A program made the position numbers and the translations under genes. From contig JACQEO010000009.1 of the NCBI GenBank assembly GCA_016200545.1, forward strand, positions 1 to 51,198: a stretch of 51,198 nt of DNA, read 5' to 3'. A model generated the notes under the pieces. The model did no database searches. It was not told the DNA's origin and worked only from the letters and a program-made list of their open reading frames with translations. Source of the DNA: Deltaproteobacteria bacterium. Its GTDB lineage: Bacteria > Desulfobacterota > Binatia > UTPRO1. Each line of letters begins with the position of its first letter. Within the stretch, counting starts at the first letter, position 1. This document shows, in pieces, positions 1-7,611 of the stretch.

Positions 1-1
1 C

Positions 2-160
2 GGCAGTCACCGGAGTACTCGCGAACTGGAAGGCGCGATCCGAGACTATCTGCGTCTCAACAACCAACATCCCAAACCCTTCGTCTGGACCAAAACGGCC
101 GACGAGATCCTCAATTCCTTGGCACGCTTTTGTCAACGAATCTCCGGAACAGGACAATAG
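2..160 (+). mobile_element. IS630-family transposase, C-terminal fragment (enters from left of window)
   Basis: An open frame of 52 codons runs from the window edge to a TAG at 158-160. It reads GSHRSTRELEGAIRDYL and continues with PKPFVWTKTADEIL and LARFCQR, which is the typical C-terminal tail of IS630-type DDE transposases. Only the tail is visible; the catalytic DDE core and the left inverted repeat lie outside the window. IS630 elements insert at TA dinucleotides, and a TA at 158-159 coincides with the point where the neighbouring hydrolase gene loses its natural end, so the right end of the element is probably about there. The fit to the family tail is strong; the exact boundary is inference. 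Confidence 0.85.
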
Positions 161-1341
161 TGGGTCTTATCATAGCCCCGGTCGAGAGCCTCCGGGGGGA
201 CACGCAGCAACGCCGGGGTCACATCGATGCACTGGCGGTCTCCCTCGCACACCGTTGCCACCAAGCGCTGCCAGTTCTGTGCGCTGCGTGCGCTCCCCTG
301 AATTTTGCGCAGCCCATGGTGCTCCGGCAGAATCACCAGGACGAACCGCTTGCCGGTCGCATGGACCTCGCCCTGCATCGCCTGGAAGATCTTCCGCGAC
401 ACCTGCATCGCCTCCGAATCGAGATCGACGCGCCCGGCGCTCATGCTGCGCAGCAGCTCGGCCCTCTCGTGCGTGAAGTACACCGTCGCGACGACCTTCC
501 ATAGTACGAGGTTCCCGATCAGCGGTACGGATTCGTGGCGCGTGCGGCAGTAGAAGCGGTCGTACGCGCGGAGGTGGCGTCTCAGTGTCTCGCCGAGGCC
601 GAGCGCATTGTCGCCGTACACCTCGGATCCGATCTCGTAAGGACTCTTGACAAGCGTGAGCCGGCCTTCCTCCACCACGAAACGGGGCATGACGGTGTAG
701 GAATTCCAGCTGGATCTCGCCAACGATCGTATGGTGTTAATGTCGCGCCACAAATCGACCGTCGGGACGAAGACCAGCATCGCCACGTCATAGTCGATCG
801 ACCGTGTCGTCTCCCGGAAGCGCAGAAGACTCTGCCCCATGCCGTAGCCATCCACCGCCAGGTTGACGACCTCGAGATCGGCGTTCCTGGCGGCGAGGAC
901 GGCCGGCCACGCGTCCTCTTGATGCACCCGGCTGCCGCTGGCGAACGACTCGCCGAAGACGAGAATCCGTCTCCTTCCTTGGGCCGTCTGCGGCGACGTG
1001 TCAGTTGCGGACCGCGCCCCGATGTTGTTGGCGATCCACCATCCGTGCGGCGAGGTTGCGCGTTCCAGCGGGGCGTAGCCCAAGAGCGGATCCTCGCGAA
1101 AAACGCCCTGCAAGTCGGCCGGGCCGATGGCCTCCGGGTCGCCATCTCCGACCGGCTTGGCGGACTCGGGTGACGCGGGAGCGGGGATGACTCGCACCGG
1201 AGGGAGCTCGCGGCCGAGGAGGGTGCCGTAGGAGAGAGGTGAGGGCTTGATGAAGACGCGAACGACTCCCTCGAAGACGAGGACGTAGAGTGCGCTCGAA
1301 ATCAGCAGGAGGGCAAGCTTTGCCGGCGCGTCTCGTTTCAT
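133..1341 (-). pseudogene. Membrane-anchored SGNH/GDSL-like hydrolase, 3' end cut off by the IS630 element
   Basis: The protein starts MKRDAPAKLALLL with one N-terminal membrane segment (about residues 8-25), then a periplasmic domain. Block I of the SGNH fold reads LVFGESFASG, and the last native residues are YDKTHY, where D-x-x-H matches the catalytic Asp/His block V. Immediately after this the frame enters the transposase DNA and stops at 133-135, so only a short C-terminal tail has been lost. Such proteins often modify envelope polysaccharides, but the substrate is not predictable here. I chose the ATG at 1341; an upstream GTG-type start at 1386 would put 15 unlikely residues before the membrane anchor. 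It may still fold because all catalytic blocks remain. Confidence 0.7.
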
Positions 1342-1527
1342 GGCGGAACGATCGAATACAGAGCGCGGGGAAGCAAGACGCACCACCGGCGCGCAGGCCG
1401 GCGTGCGGCGATCCGGCGAGTGCGCCAGTCGCGCACCCTAGATTTGCGGGGTGCCGAGGAGTTTGATACGCGGCAGGATCTTAGGCGCCTGGGAGGAGAG
1501 TCCCGGTTACGTCTCACGAGAGCATGC

Positions 1528-2037
1528 ATGCCTGATTCGGCATTGTCCGTCGCGATCTTCTACGCGTTTGCGCTGCTCACCGTCGGGTCGGCGGCGGCGG
1601 TCGCGTTCTCGTCGAACATCGTCTACTCGGCGTTCGCGCTCATGGGGACGCTCTTCGGAGTCGCCGCGATCTACGTCTTCCTCGCCGCCGACTTCGTGGC
1701 CGCGGCGCAGGTGCTGATCTACATCGGCGGCATCCTGGTACTGATTCTCTTCGCGGTGATGCTCACCCACCGCATTGCGACCATCGACGTCTCCAACCGC
1801 TCCGTCGGACGGGTGCCGGCGCTGCTCGTCGTCGGCGGCGTCGCGGCGGTGATGAGCTACGCCGTTCATCACACCGCGTGGCCGACGATCGCGACGCTCC
1901 CCGACGCGCCCAGCACCTACGCGATCGGTAACGGGTTCCTCGGGCCGTACGTGCTGCCCTTCGAGCTGGCGTCGTTCGTCCTCCTCGCGGTCCTGATCGG
2001 TGCCATCGTGATCTCGCGCAAAGAGCTCAAGAGCTGA
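1528..2037 (+). CDS. nuoJ: NADH-quinone oxidoreductase subunit J
   Basis: A 169-residue membrane protein with five predicted helices, matching NuoJ of respiratory complex I. It contains the conserved segment AAQVLIYIGGILVLILFAVML. NuoJ is part of the proton-pumping membrane arm and lies next to NuoK and NuoA. The start MPDSALSVAIFYAF was chosen because the frame upstream (to 1420) does not look like coding sequence. It is the first gene of a nuoJKLMN run; nuoK begins 4 bases after its stop. The usual upstream neighbour nuoI is absent. The 186 bases between this start and the divergent hydrolase start show no clear promoter or gene. Confidence 0.95.
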   Translation: MPDSALSVAIFYAFALLTVGSAAAVAFSSNIVYSAFALMGTLFGVAAIYVFLAADFVAAAQVLIYIGGILVLILFAVMLTHRIATIDVSNRSVGRVPALLVVGGVAAVMSYAVHHTAWPTIATLPDAPSTYAIGNGFLGPYVLPFELASFVLLAVLIGAIVISRKELKS

Positions 2038-2041
2038 TCGG

Positions 2042-2353
2042 ATGGAGGGGGTCAGCCTCGAGCACTTTCTGATCGTCGGGCTCCTGGTCTTCGCCCTCGG
2101 GCTCTACACCGTGCTCACGCGCAAGAACGCGATCGGCATCCTGATGGGCGTCGAGCTCATCCTCAACGCCGCCAACATCAACTACATCGCGTTCGCGCGC
2201 TACGGGGGTGCCTCGATCGACGGTCAGGTGTTCGCGATCTTCGTGATCATGCTCGCCGCCGCCGAGGCGGCGATCGGGCTCGCGATCGTCCTCGGCATCT
2301 ACCAGAACTTCGACAGCATCGACGTCGAGGCGACGGATTCGCTGCGCTACTAG
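2042..2353 (+). CDS. nuoK: NADH-quinone oxidoreductase subunit K
   Basis: A 103-residue protein of the standard NuoK length with three membrane helices. The two conserved buried glutamates that take part in proton transfer are visible in GVELILNAANIN and AAAEAAIGLAIV. It belongs to the membrane arm of complex I and relates to MnhC/MrpC antiporter subunits. The start ATG lies 4 bases after the nuoJ stop, so translation is probably coupled. The next gene, nuoL, starts 32 bases downstream. Nothing unusual was seen. Confidence 0.96.
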   Translation: MEGVSLEHFLIVGLLVFALGLYTVLTRKNAIGILMGVELILNAANINYIAFARYGGASIDGQVFAIFVIMLAAAEAAIGLAIVLGIYQNFDSIDVEATDSLRY

Positions 2354-2385
2354 CGCCCCCCATGGACCTCAGCCGGTAGCCCGCG

Positions 2386-4431
2386 ATGGACGTCACCCAC
2401 GTTTCGTACCTGCGCTGGATCCCGCTCCTGCCGCTTCTCGGGGCGGCGGTGAACGGTCTCGGCGGCGCCGTCATCCAGCGCCGCTTCGGGAAGCGCGTCG
2501 TCGGCGCGATCGCGGTCACCCCGGTGCTGCTGGCGTTCGGCATCGCCGTCACCGCCTTCTTGCAGCTGAAGGGACTCGATCCGGAGCACCGCTTCCTTCT
2601 CGACGACGTCTCGCGCTGGATCGACGTCGGCACGCTGAAGGCGGACATCGCCTTCTGGGTCGATCCGCTCTCGTGCGTGATGATCTTCGTCGTCACCGGC
2701 ATCGGCGGCCTGATTCACATCTACTCGATCGGCTACATGCATGACGACGACGCCTACTGGCGGTTCTTCGCGTACTTGAACCTCTTCACGTTCGCGATGC
2801 TGACGCTCGTCCTCGGCGACAGCCTGCTGCTGATGTTCGTCGGCTGGGAGGGCGTCGGCCTGTGCTCGTACGCGCTCATCGGTTTCTGGTGGCGCGAGCA
2901 GGTGAACACCACCGCCGGCAACAAGGCGTTCATCGTGAACCGCATCGGCGACTTCGGGTTCATCCTCGGCATCTTCCTGATCTTCTGGAGCCTCGACGCC
3001 GCCGGCCACGGCAGCGTCGTCTTCCGCGACATCCAGCATCACGCGACCAGCCTCGAGGGGCGGACGATCTGGGGCCTGCCGGTCGTCACTGTGGCGACGC
3101 TCTTTTTCTTCCTCGGTGCCACCGGCAAGTCGGCGCAGATCCCCCTCTACGTCTGGCTGCCCGACGCCATGCAGGGCCCGACGCCGGTCTCCGCCCTGAT
3201 CCACGCCGCGACGATGGTGACGGCGGGCGTCTACATGATCGCGCGCCTCAACTTCCTCTATGCGATGGCGCCGGAGACGCTCGCGGTCGTCGCCGGTATC
3301 GGCGCTGCGACGGCATTCTTCGCGGCGACGATCGGCCTGGTGCAGAACGACATCAAGCGTGTGCTCGCGTATTCGACCGTGAGCCAACTCGGCTACATGT
3401 TCGTCGCCATGGGCGTCGGAGCGTACGCGGCGGGCGTCTTCCATCTCGTCACCCACGCGTTCTTCAAGGCGTGCCTCTTCCTCGGCTCCGGCAGCGTCAT
3501 CCACGGCATGAGCGGCGAGCAGGACATGCGGAAGATGGGCGGCCTCAAGGACAAGATGCCGACCACCTTCTGGACGTTCCTCATCGCGACCATGGCGATC
3601 GCCGGGACGCCGCTCACCGCCGGTTTCTTCTCCAAGGACGAGATACTCTGGAAGGCCTACTCGAGCCCGTATGGTGGCGCCGGCCTGTGGATCATCGGCG
3701 TCGCGGGCGCGGGCATGACCGCCTGCTACATGTTCCGCCAGGTCTTCATGACCTTCTTCGGCGAGACGCGCGCCGAGCACGACGTCGTGCACCACATCCA
3801 CGAGTCGCCACGCAGCATGACGATGCCGCTCGTCCTCCTCGCCTCCGGCTCGCTCGTCGTCGGCTTTCTCGGCGTGCCGGAGTTCCTCGGCGGCGGCAAC
3901 CGCTTCGAGGCCTGGCTCGAACCGGTCTTCGCGCACGCTCACGTGGCGGCGGCGCACGCGACACACGACGCCAGCCTCGAGTGGACCTTGATGCTCGCCT
4001 CGGTGGCGATCGCGACGACCGGATTCCTGATCGCCTACCTCCTCTACTACCGGCGGACGGCGTCACCGGAGGCGATCGCGGCGGTGGCCGGCGGGGCGCC
4101 GTACCGGATCCTCTACGACAAGTACTACGTCGACGAGCTCTACTGGGCGGTCTTCGTACGCGGGACGTTACTGCTGGCGCGTGCCGGCGCGTGGTTCGAC
4201 GCCACCATCGTCGACGGCATCGTGAACGGCGCCGCGCGCCTGACGGTGACGCTCTCCTGGCTCGACGGCCTCTTCGACAACTACGTCGTCGATCGCCTGG
4301 TGAACGTCCTCGCGGATCGCACCTACGATCTCGGCGCACGGCTCCGGCGCGTGCAGACCGGCAACATCAACGCCTATCTCTATGTGATCGTCGGGACGGT
4401 CACGCTCGTGCTGCTCGCCCGCCTCATGTAG
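2386..4431 (+). CDS. nuoL: NADH-quinone oxidoreductase subunit L (antiporter-like, with lateral helix)
   Basis: A 681-residue NuoL, the most distal antiporter-like subunit of the complex I membrane arm. Conserved pieces include GWEGVGLCSYALIGFW, WLPDAMQGPTPVSALIHAATMVTAG, the lysine/histidine-bearing LVTHAFFKACLFLGSGS, and a C-terminal extension that forms the long lateral helix and a last anchor (LYVIVGTVTLVLL). Length agrees with the family (about 610-690). The start ATG at 2386 follows a five-codon mini-frame (2362-2379) of no obvious meaning. nuoM follows after 23 bases. This is clearly intact and is expected to pump protons in the inner membrane. Confidence 0.96.
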   Translation: MDVTHVSYLRWIPLLPLLGAAVNGLGGAVIQRRFGKRVVGAIAVTPVLLAFGIAVTAFLQLKGLDPEHRFLLDDVSRWIDVGTLKADIAFWVDPLSCVMIFVVTGIGGLIHIYSIGYMHDDDAYWRFFAYLNLFTFAMLTLVLGDSLLLMFVGWEGVGLCSYALIGFWWREQVNTTAGNKAFIVNRIGDFGFILGIFLIFWSLDAAGHGSVVFRDIQHHATSLEGRTIWGLPVVTVATLFFFLGATGKSAQIPLYVWLPDAMQGPTPVSALIHAATMVTAGVYMIARLNFLYAMAPETLAVVAGIGAATAFFAATIGLVQNDIKRVLAYSTVSQLGYMFVAMGVGAYAAGVFHLVTHAFFKACLFLGSGSVIHGMSGEQDMRKMGGLKDKMPTTFWTFLIATMAIAGTPLTAGFFSKDEILWKAYSSPYGGAGLWIIGVAGAGMTACYMFRQVFMTFFGETRAEHDVVHHIHESPRSMTMPLVLLASGSLVVGFLGVPEFLGGGNRFEAWLEPVFAHAHVAAAHATHDASLEWTLMLASVAIATTGFLIAYLLYYRRTASPEAIAAVAGGAPYRILYDKYYVDELYWAVFVRGTLLLARAGAWFDATIVDGIVNGAARLTVTLSWLDGLFDNYVVDRLVNVLADRTYDLGARLRRVQTGNINAYLYVIVGTVTLVLLARLM

Positions 4432-4454
4432 GGCGGCGGCTGGAGACCTGACAG

Positions 4455-5969
4455 ATGAGCATTCTCACGTGGATGACGTTTCTGCCGCTCGCCGGCATGG
4501 CGGTGATCCTCTGTCTGCCGTCGCGGGCGCACACGCTCATCAAGCAGACCGCGCTGGCGTTCACCTTGCCACCGCTGGTGATGGGCATCTGGCTCTTCGA
4601 GCACTTCGACCGTGCCACCGCCGCCTTCCAGTACGTGCAGCGCGCGCCGTGGATCGAATCGTACAACATCACGTACTTCGTCGGCGTTGACGGCATCAGC
4701 GTCTCGATGGTGCTGCTGACCGTGCTCCTCTGTCCGATCTGCATTCTCGCGTCGTGGGGAATCGACAAGGGCATCAAGGGGTACTTCGCGCTCTTCCTGC
4801 TCCTCGATACCGGCATGATGGGCGTCTTCGTCTCCCTCGACTTCTTCCTCTTCTACATTTTCTGGGAGGTCATGCTGCTGCCGATGTACTTCCTGATCGG
4901 CATCTGGGGTGGCCCGCGGCGCGAGTATGCCGCGATCAAATTCTTCCTCTACACCCTCGCCGGCAGCGTGCTCATCCTGATCGCGATGCTCGTCCTCTAC
5001 TTCTCGAACGAGCCGCACACCTTCGACATGACGCAGCTGATGGCGCAGAGCGCGACCTACGGCACCGCCCCGATCATCTGGGGCCTCGGCCTGCAGCACC
5101 TGCTGTGGCTCGCGCTCTTCGTCGGCTTTGCGATCAAGATCCCCGCCTTCCCGTTCCACACCTGGCTGCCTGACGCGCACGTTGAGGCGCCGACGGCGAT
5201 CTCCGTCATCCTCGCCGGCGTGCTCTTGAAGATGGGCACGTACGGCATCCTGCGCATCAACTACGGCATGCTGCCGATCGCGACCGCCGACCTCGCGTTC
5301 TGGTTCCTCGCCGCGCTCGGCACCTGGAACATCATCTACGGAGCCCTCTGCGCCATGGCGCAGACGGATCTGAAAAAGCTCGTCGCCTACTCGAGCATCA
5401 GCCACATGGGCTACGTCATGCTCGGCATGGCCGCCTTCACCCCGCAGGGGATCAACGGCGCGGTGCTACAAATGTTCAACCACGGGACGGTGACGGCGAT
5501 GCTCTTCCTCCTCGTCGGCGTGATCTACGACCGCGCCCACCATCGTGAGATCGAGGGCTTCGGCGGCCTCGCCGGGATCATGCCGGTCTACACCGGCGTC
5601 ACCGCGCTGGCGTTCTTCGCCGCCATGGGGCTGCCCGGCCTCTCGGCCTTCATCTCCGAGGTGCTCGTCCTCCTCGGCGCCTGGCAGAAGTATCCCGGCC
5701 TGACCATCGTCGCCGCCAGCGCCGTGATCCTCACCGCCGGCTACATGCTGTGGACCATGCAGCGCATCTATCTCGGCACGCCGAACGAGAAGTACCTCGG
5801 ACTCCCGGAGATCAGCGCGCGCGAGCTCGTCACCCTCGTGCCGCTCGGGGTGATCGTCGTCGTCCTCGGCGTGTATCCGCACGCCGTACTCGACCTGATC
5901 AACGTCTCGCTCTTGAATCTCAACCAGATGGTCGCCGCCGCACCTGCCGCCGTCGCGTCGCTGCGATGA
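4455..5969 (+). CDS. nuoM: NADH-quinone oxidoreductase subunit M
   Basis: A 504-residue antiporter-like subunit of complex I with about 14 membrane helices. Typical NuoM sequence is seen in FWEVMLLPMYFLIGIWGG, FHTWLPDAHVEAPTAISV and LAGVLLKMGTYGILR, and the helix with DLKKLVAYSSISHMGYV. Each antiporter-like subunit is thought to move one proton per cycle. The gene sits between nuoL and nuoN in the standard order with short spacing (23 and 7 bases), in one operon. Nothing odd was seen. Confidence 0.96.
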   Translation: MSILTWMTFLPLAGMAVILCLPSRAHTLIKQTALAFTLPPLVMGIWLFEHFDRATAAFQYVQRAPWIESYNITYFVGVDGISVSMVLLTVLLCPICILASWGIDKGIKGYFALFLLLDTGMMGVFVSLDFFLFYIFWEVMLLPMYFLIGIWGGPRREYAAIKFFLYTLAGSVLILIAMLVLYFSNEPHTFDMTQLMAQSATYGTAPIIWGLGLQHLLWLALFVGFAIKIPAFPFHTWLPDAHVEAPTAISVILAGVLLKMGTYGILRINYGMLPIATADLAFWFLAALGTWNIIYGALCAMAQTDLKKLVAYSSISHMGYVMLGMAAFTPQGINGAVLQMFNHGTVTAMLFLLVGVIYDRAHHREIEGFGGLAGIMPVYTGVTALAFFAAMGLPGLSAFISEVLVLLGAWQKYPGLTIVAASAVILTAGYMLWTMQRIYLGTPNEKYLGLPEISARELVTLVPLGVIVVVLGVYPHAVLDLINVSLLNLNQMVAAAPAAVASLR

Positions 5970-5976
5970 GGGGTCG

Positions 5977-7494
5977 ATGAACCTCTCCAATCTCGAGAGC
6001 ATCGCGTACTCGGGCCCTGAGCTGATCCTCATGGGCGCGGCGATGCTCATCTTCCTCGCCGACCTCGTCGTGCGCTCGAAAGAGCACCTCGGCTCGATCG
6101 CGCTCTTCGGCTGCGCGTTCGCGTTGCTCGCAGCGGTCGGGCTGCGGATGCCGTTCTCCGAAAAGTGGCTCATCCACGGCCTCTTCGGCTGGGGCGAAGG
6201 CTGGCTCTACTCGCGCATGGTGGTCGTCGACGACTTCGCGGTCTTCTTCAAGATCATCTTTTGCCTCGCGGCGTTCGCGACCATCTGGATGTCGCTCGGC
6301 TCGAACGAGGTGCGCGGCGTCAACGAAGGGGAGTACTACGGCCTCGTTCTCGCCTCGACCGTCGGCATGCTCTACATGGCGTCGGCCGCCAACCTCCTGA
6401 TGGCGTACCTCTCGCTCGAGTTCGTGAGCCTCACCTCGTACGTCCTCACCGGCTACCTGCGGCACAACCGCCGCTCTGGCGAGGCGGCGCTCAAGTACCT
6501 CATCTACGGCGGCGTCGCCTCGGGCACGATGATCTACGGCATGAGCTGGATCTACGGCGCCGCCGGCAGTCTCGATTACGCCTACATCAACGCCGCGCTC
6601 GCCCAGGGCACGGTGAACCCGCTCGCGATCTTCATCGCTGTGCTATTGATCCTCGCGGGGTTCGGCTACAAGATCGCGTCGGTCCCGTTCCACATGTGGG
6701 CGCCCGACGTCTACACCGGCGCGCCGATTCCCGTGACCGCGTTTCTCTCCGTCGGCTCCAAGGCCGCGGGCTTCGCGATCCTCATCCGGCTCTTCTATCC
6801 GGGGCTCTCGCAGACGGTGGCCGGCGGCGGCTGGCAGTTTCTCGGCGGCGTCGAGTGGCCGCAGCTCATGCTCGTCGTCTGCATGGTGACGATGACCCTC
6901 GGCAACTTCGCGGCGCTGAACCAGCAGAACGTGAAGCGCCTCCTCGCGTACTCGAGCATCGCCCACGCCGGGTACACGCTCATGGGCTTCGTCGTGCTGA
7001 ACGACGAAGGGCTGCGCGCGATGCTCTTCTACCTCGTCACCTACTACCTCATGAACCTCGGGGCCTTTCTCGTCGTGATGGTGGTGGTGAACTCCACCGG
7101 GCGGGAGGACATCGAGGGCTTCCGCGGGCTGGCCTGGCGCGGCGGCGCCGTGCCGGCGGTGGCGATGGCGATCTTCCTCTTCTCGCTCGCGGGCCTACCG
7201 CCGCTCGCCGGGTTCATCGGCAAGTTCTACCTCTTCGCCGCGGTGGTGAAGGCGCAGTTCTACATGCTCGCGCTCGTCGGCCTCGCGAACAGCCTGGTCG
7301 CGTTCTACTACTACGCGCGCATCGTGCGCACGATGTTCCTCGACATGCCGGACGGTACCGAGGGCGTCGTCACCCTCGACGCCCACAACGCCTGCCTGCT
7401 GTATTTTCTGGCGCTGCCGACGATCGTCCTCGGCGTCTACTGGGCGCCCGTCATCGACCTCGCCGACCGCTCGGTGCATTTCTTCGTCGGATAG
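5977..7494 (+). CDS. nuoN: NADH-quinone oxidoreductase subunit N
   Basis: A 505-residue antiporter-like subunit closing the nuoJ-N operon. Family sequence includes SLEFVSLTSYVLTGYL, LKYLIYGGVASGTMIYG, FHMWAPDVYTGAPIPV and NVKRLLAYSSIAHAGY. It starts 7 bases after nuoM. NuoN contacts NuoM and NuoK in the membrane arm. The 117 bases after its stop are very GC-rich and hold no gene; the convergent HNH gene ends at 7612. No U-tract terminator was seen there. Confidence 0.96.
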   Translation: MNLSNLESIAYSGPELILMGAAMLIFLADLVVRSKEHLGSIALFGCAFALLAAVGLRMPFSEKWLIHGLFGWGEGWLYSRMVVVDDFAVFFKIIFCLAAFATIWMSLGSNEVRGVNEGEYYGLVLASTVGMLYMASAANLLMAYLSLEFVSLTSYVLTGYLRHNRRSGEAALKYLIYGGVASGTMIYGMSWIYGAAGSLDYAYINAALAQGTVNPLAIFIAVLLILAGFGYKIASVPFHMWAPDVYTGAPIPVTAFLSVGSKAAGFAILIRLFYPGLSQTVAGGGWQFLGGVEWPQLMLVVCMVTMTLGNFAALNQQNVKRLLAYSSIAHAGYTLMGFVVLNDEGLRAMLFYLVTYYLMNLGAFLVVMVVVNSTGREDIEGFRGLAWRGGAVPAVAMAIFLFSLAGLPPLAGFIGKFYLFAAVVKAQFYMLALVGLANSLVAFYYYARIVRTMFLDMPDGTEGVVTLDAHNACLLYFLALPTIVLGVYWAPVIDLADRSVHFFVG

Positions 7495-7611
7495 TGGCAC
7501 AGCGGGCGTGGGCGCATGCGCGGGTGCGAGCGCGAGTCCCGGCCGGGCGCGGGCGCCGCGGCGCGATCGGTCCGAGCGGGCGGTGACGGAGTCGGTAGCT
7601 CGATCAACCAG

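Noticed and set aside
1387..1527. A remnant of nuoI or an unannotated gene upstream of nuoJ
   Set aside because: No Cys motifs for iron-sulfur clusters are present in any frame and codon patterns look non-coding.
2362..2379. Five-codon mini-frame before nuoL as a leader peptide
   Set aside because: It has no attenuator-like structure or regulatory codon run; most likely chance.
7495..7611. Rho-independent terminator after nuoN
   Set aside because: The stretch is GC-rich and can fold, but there is no T-tract and no single convincing stem.
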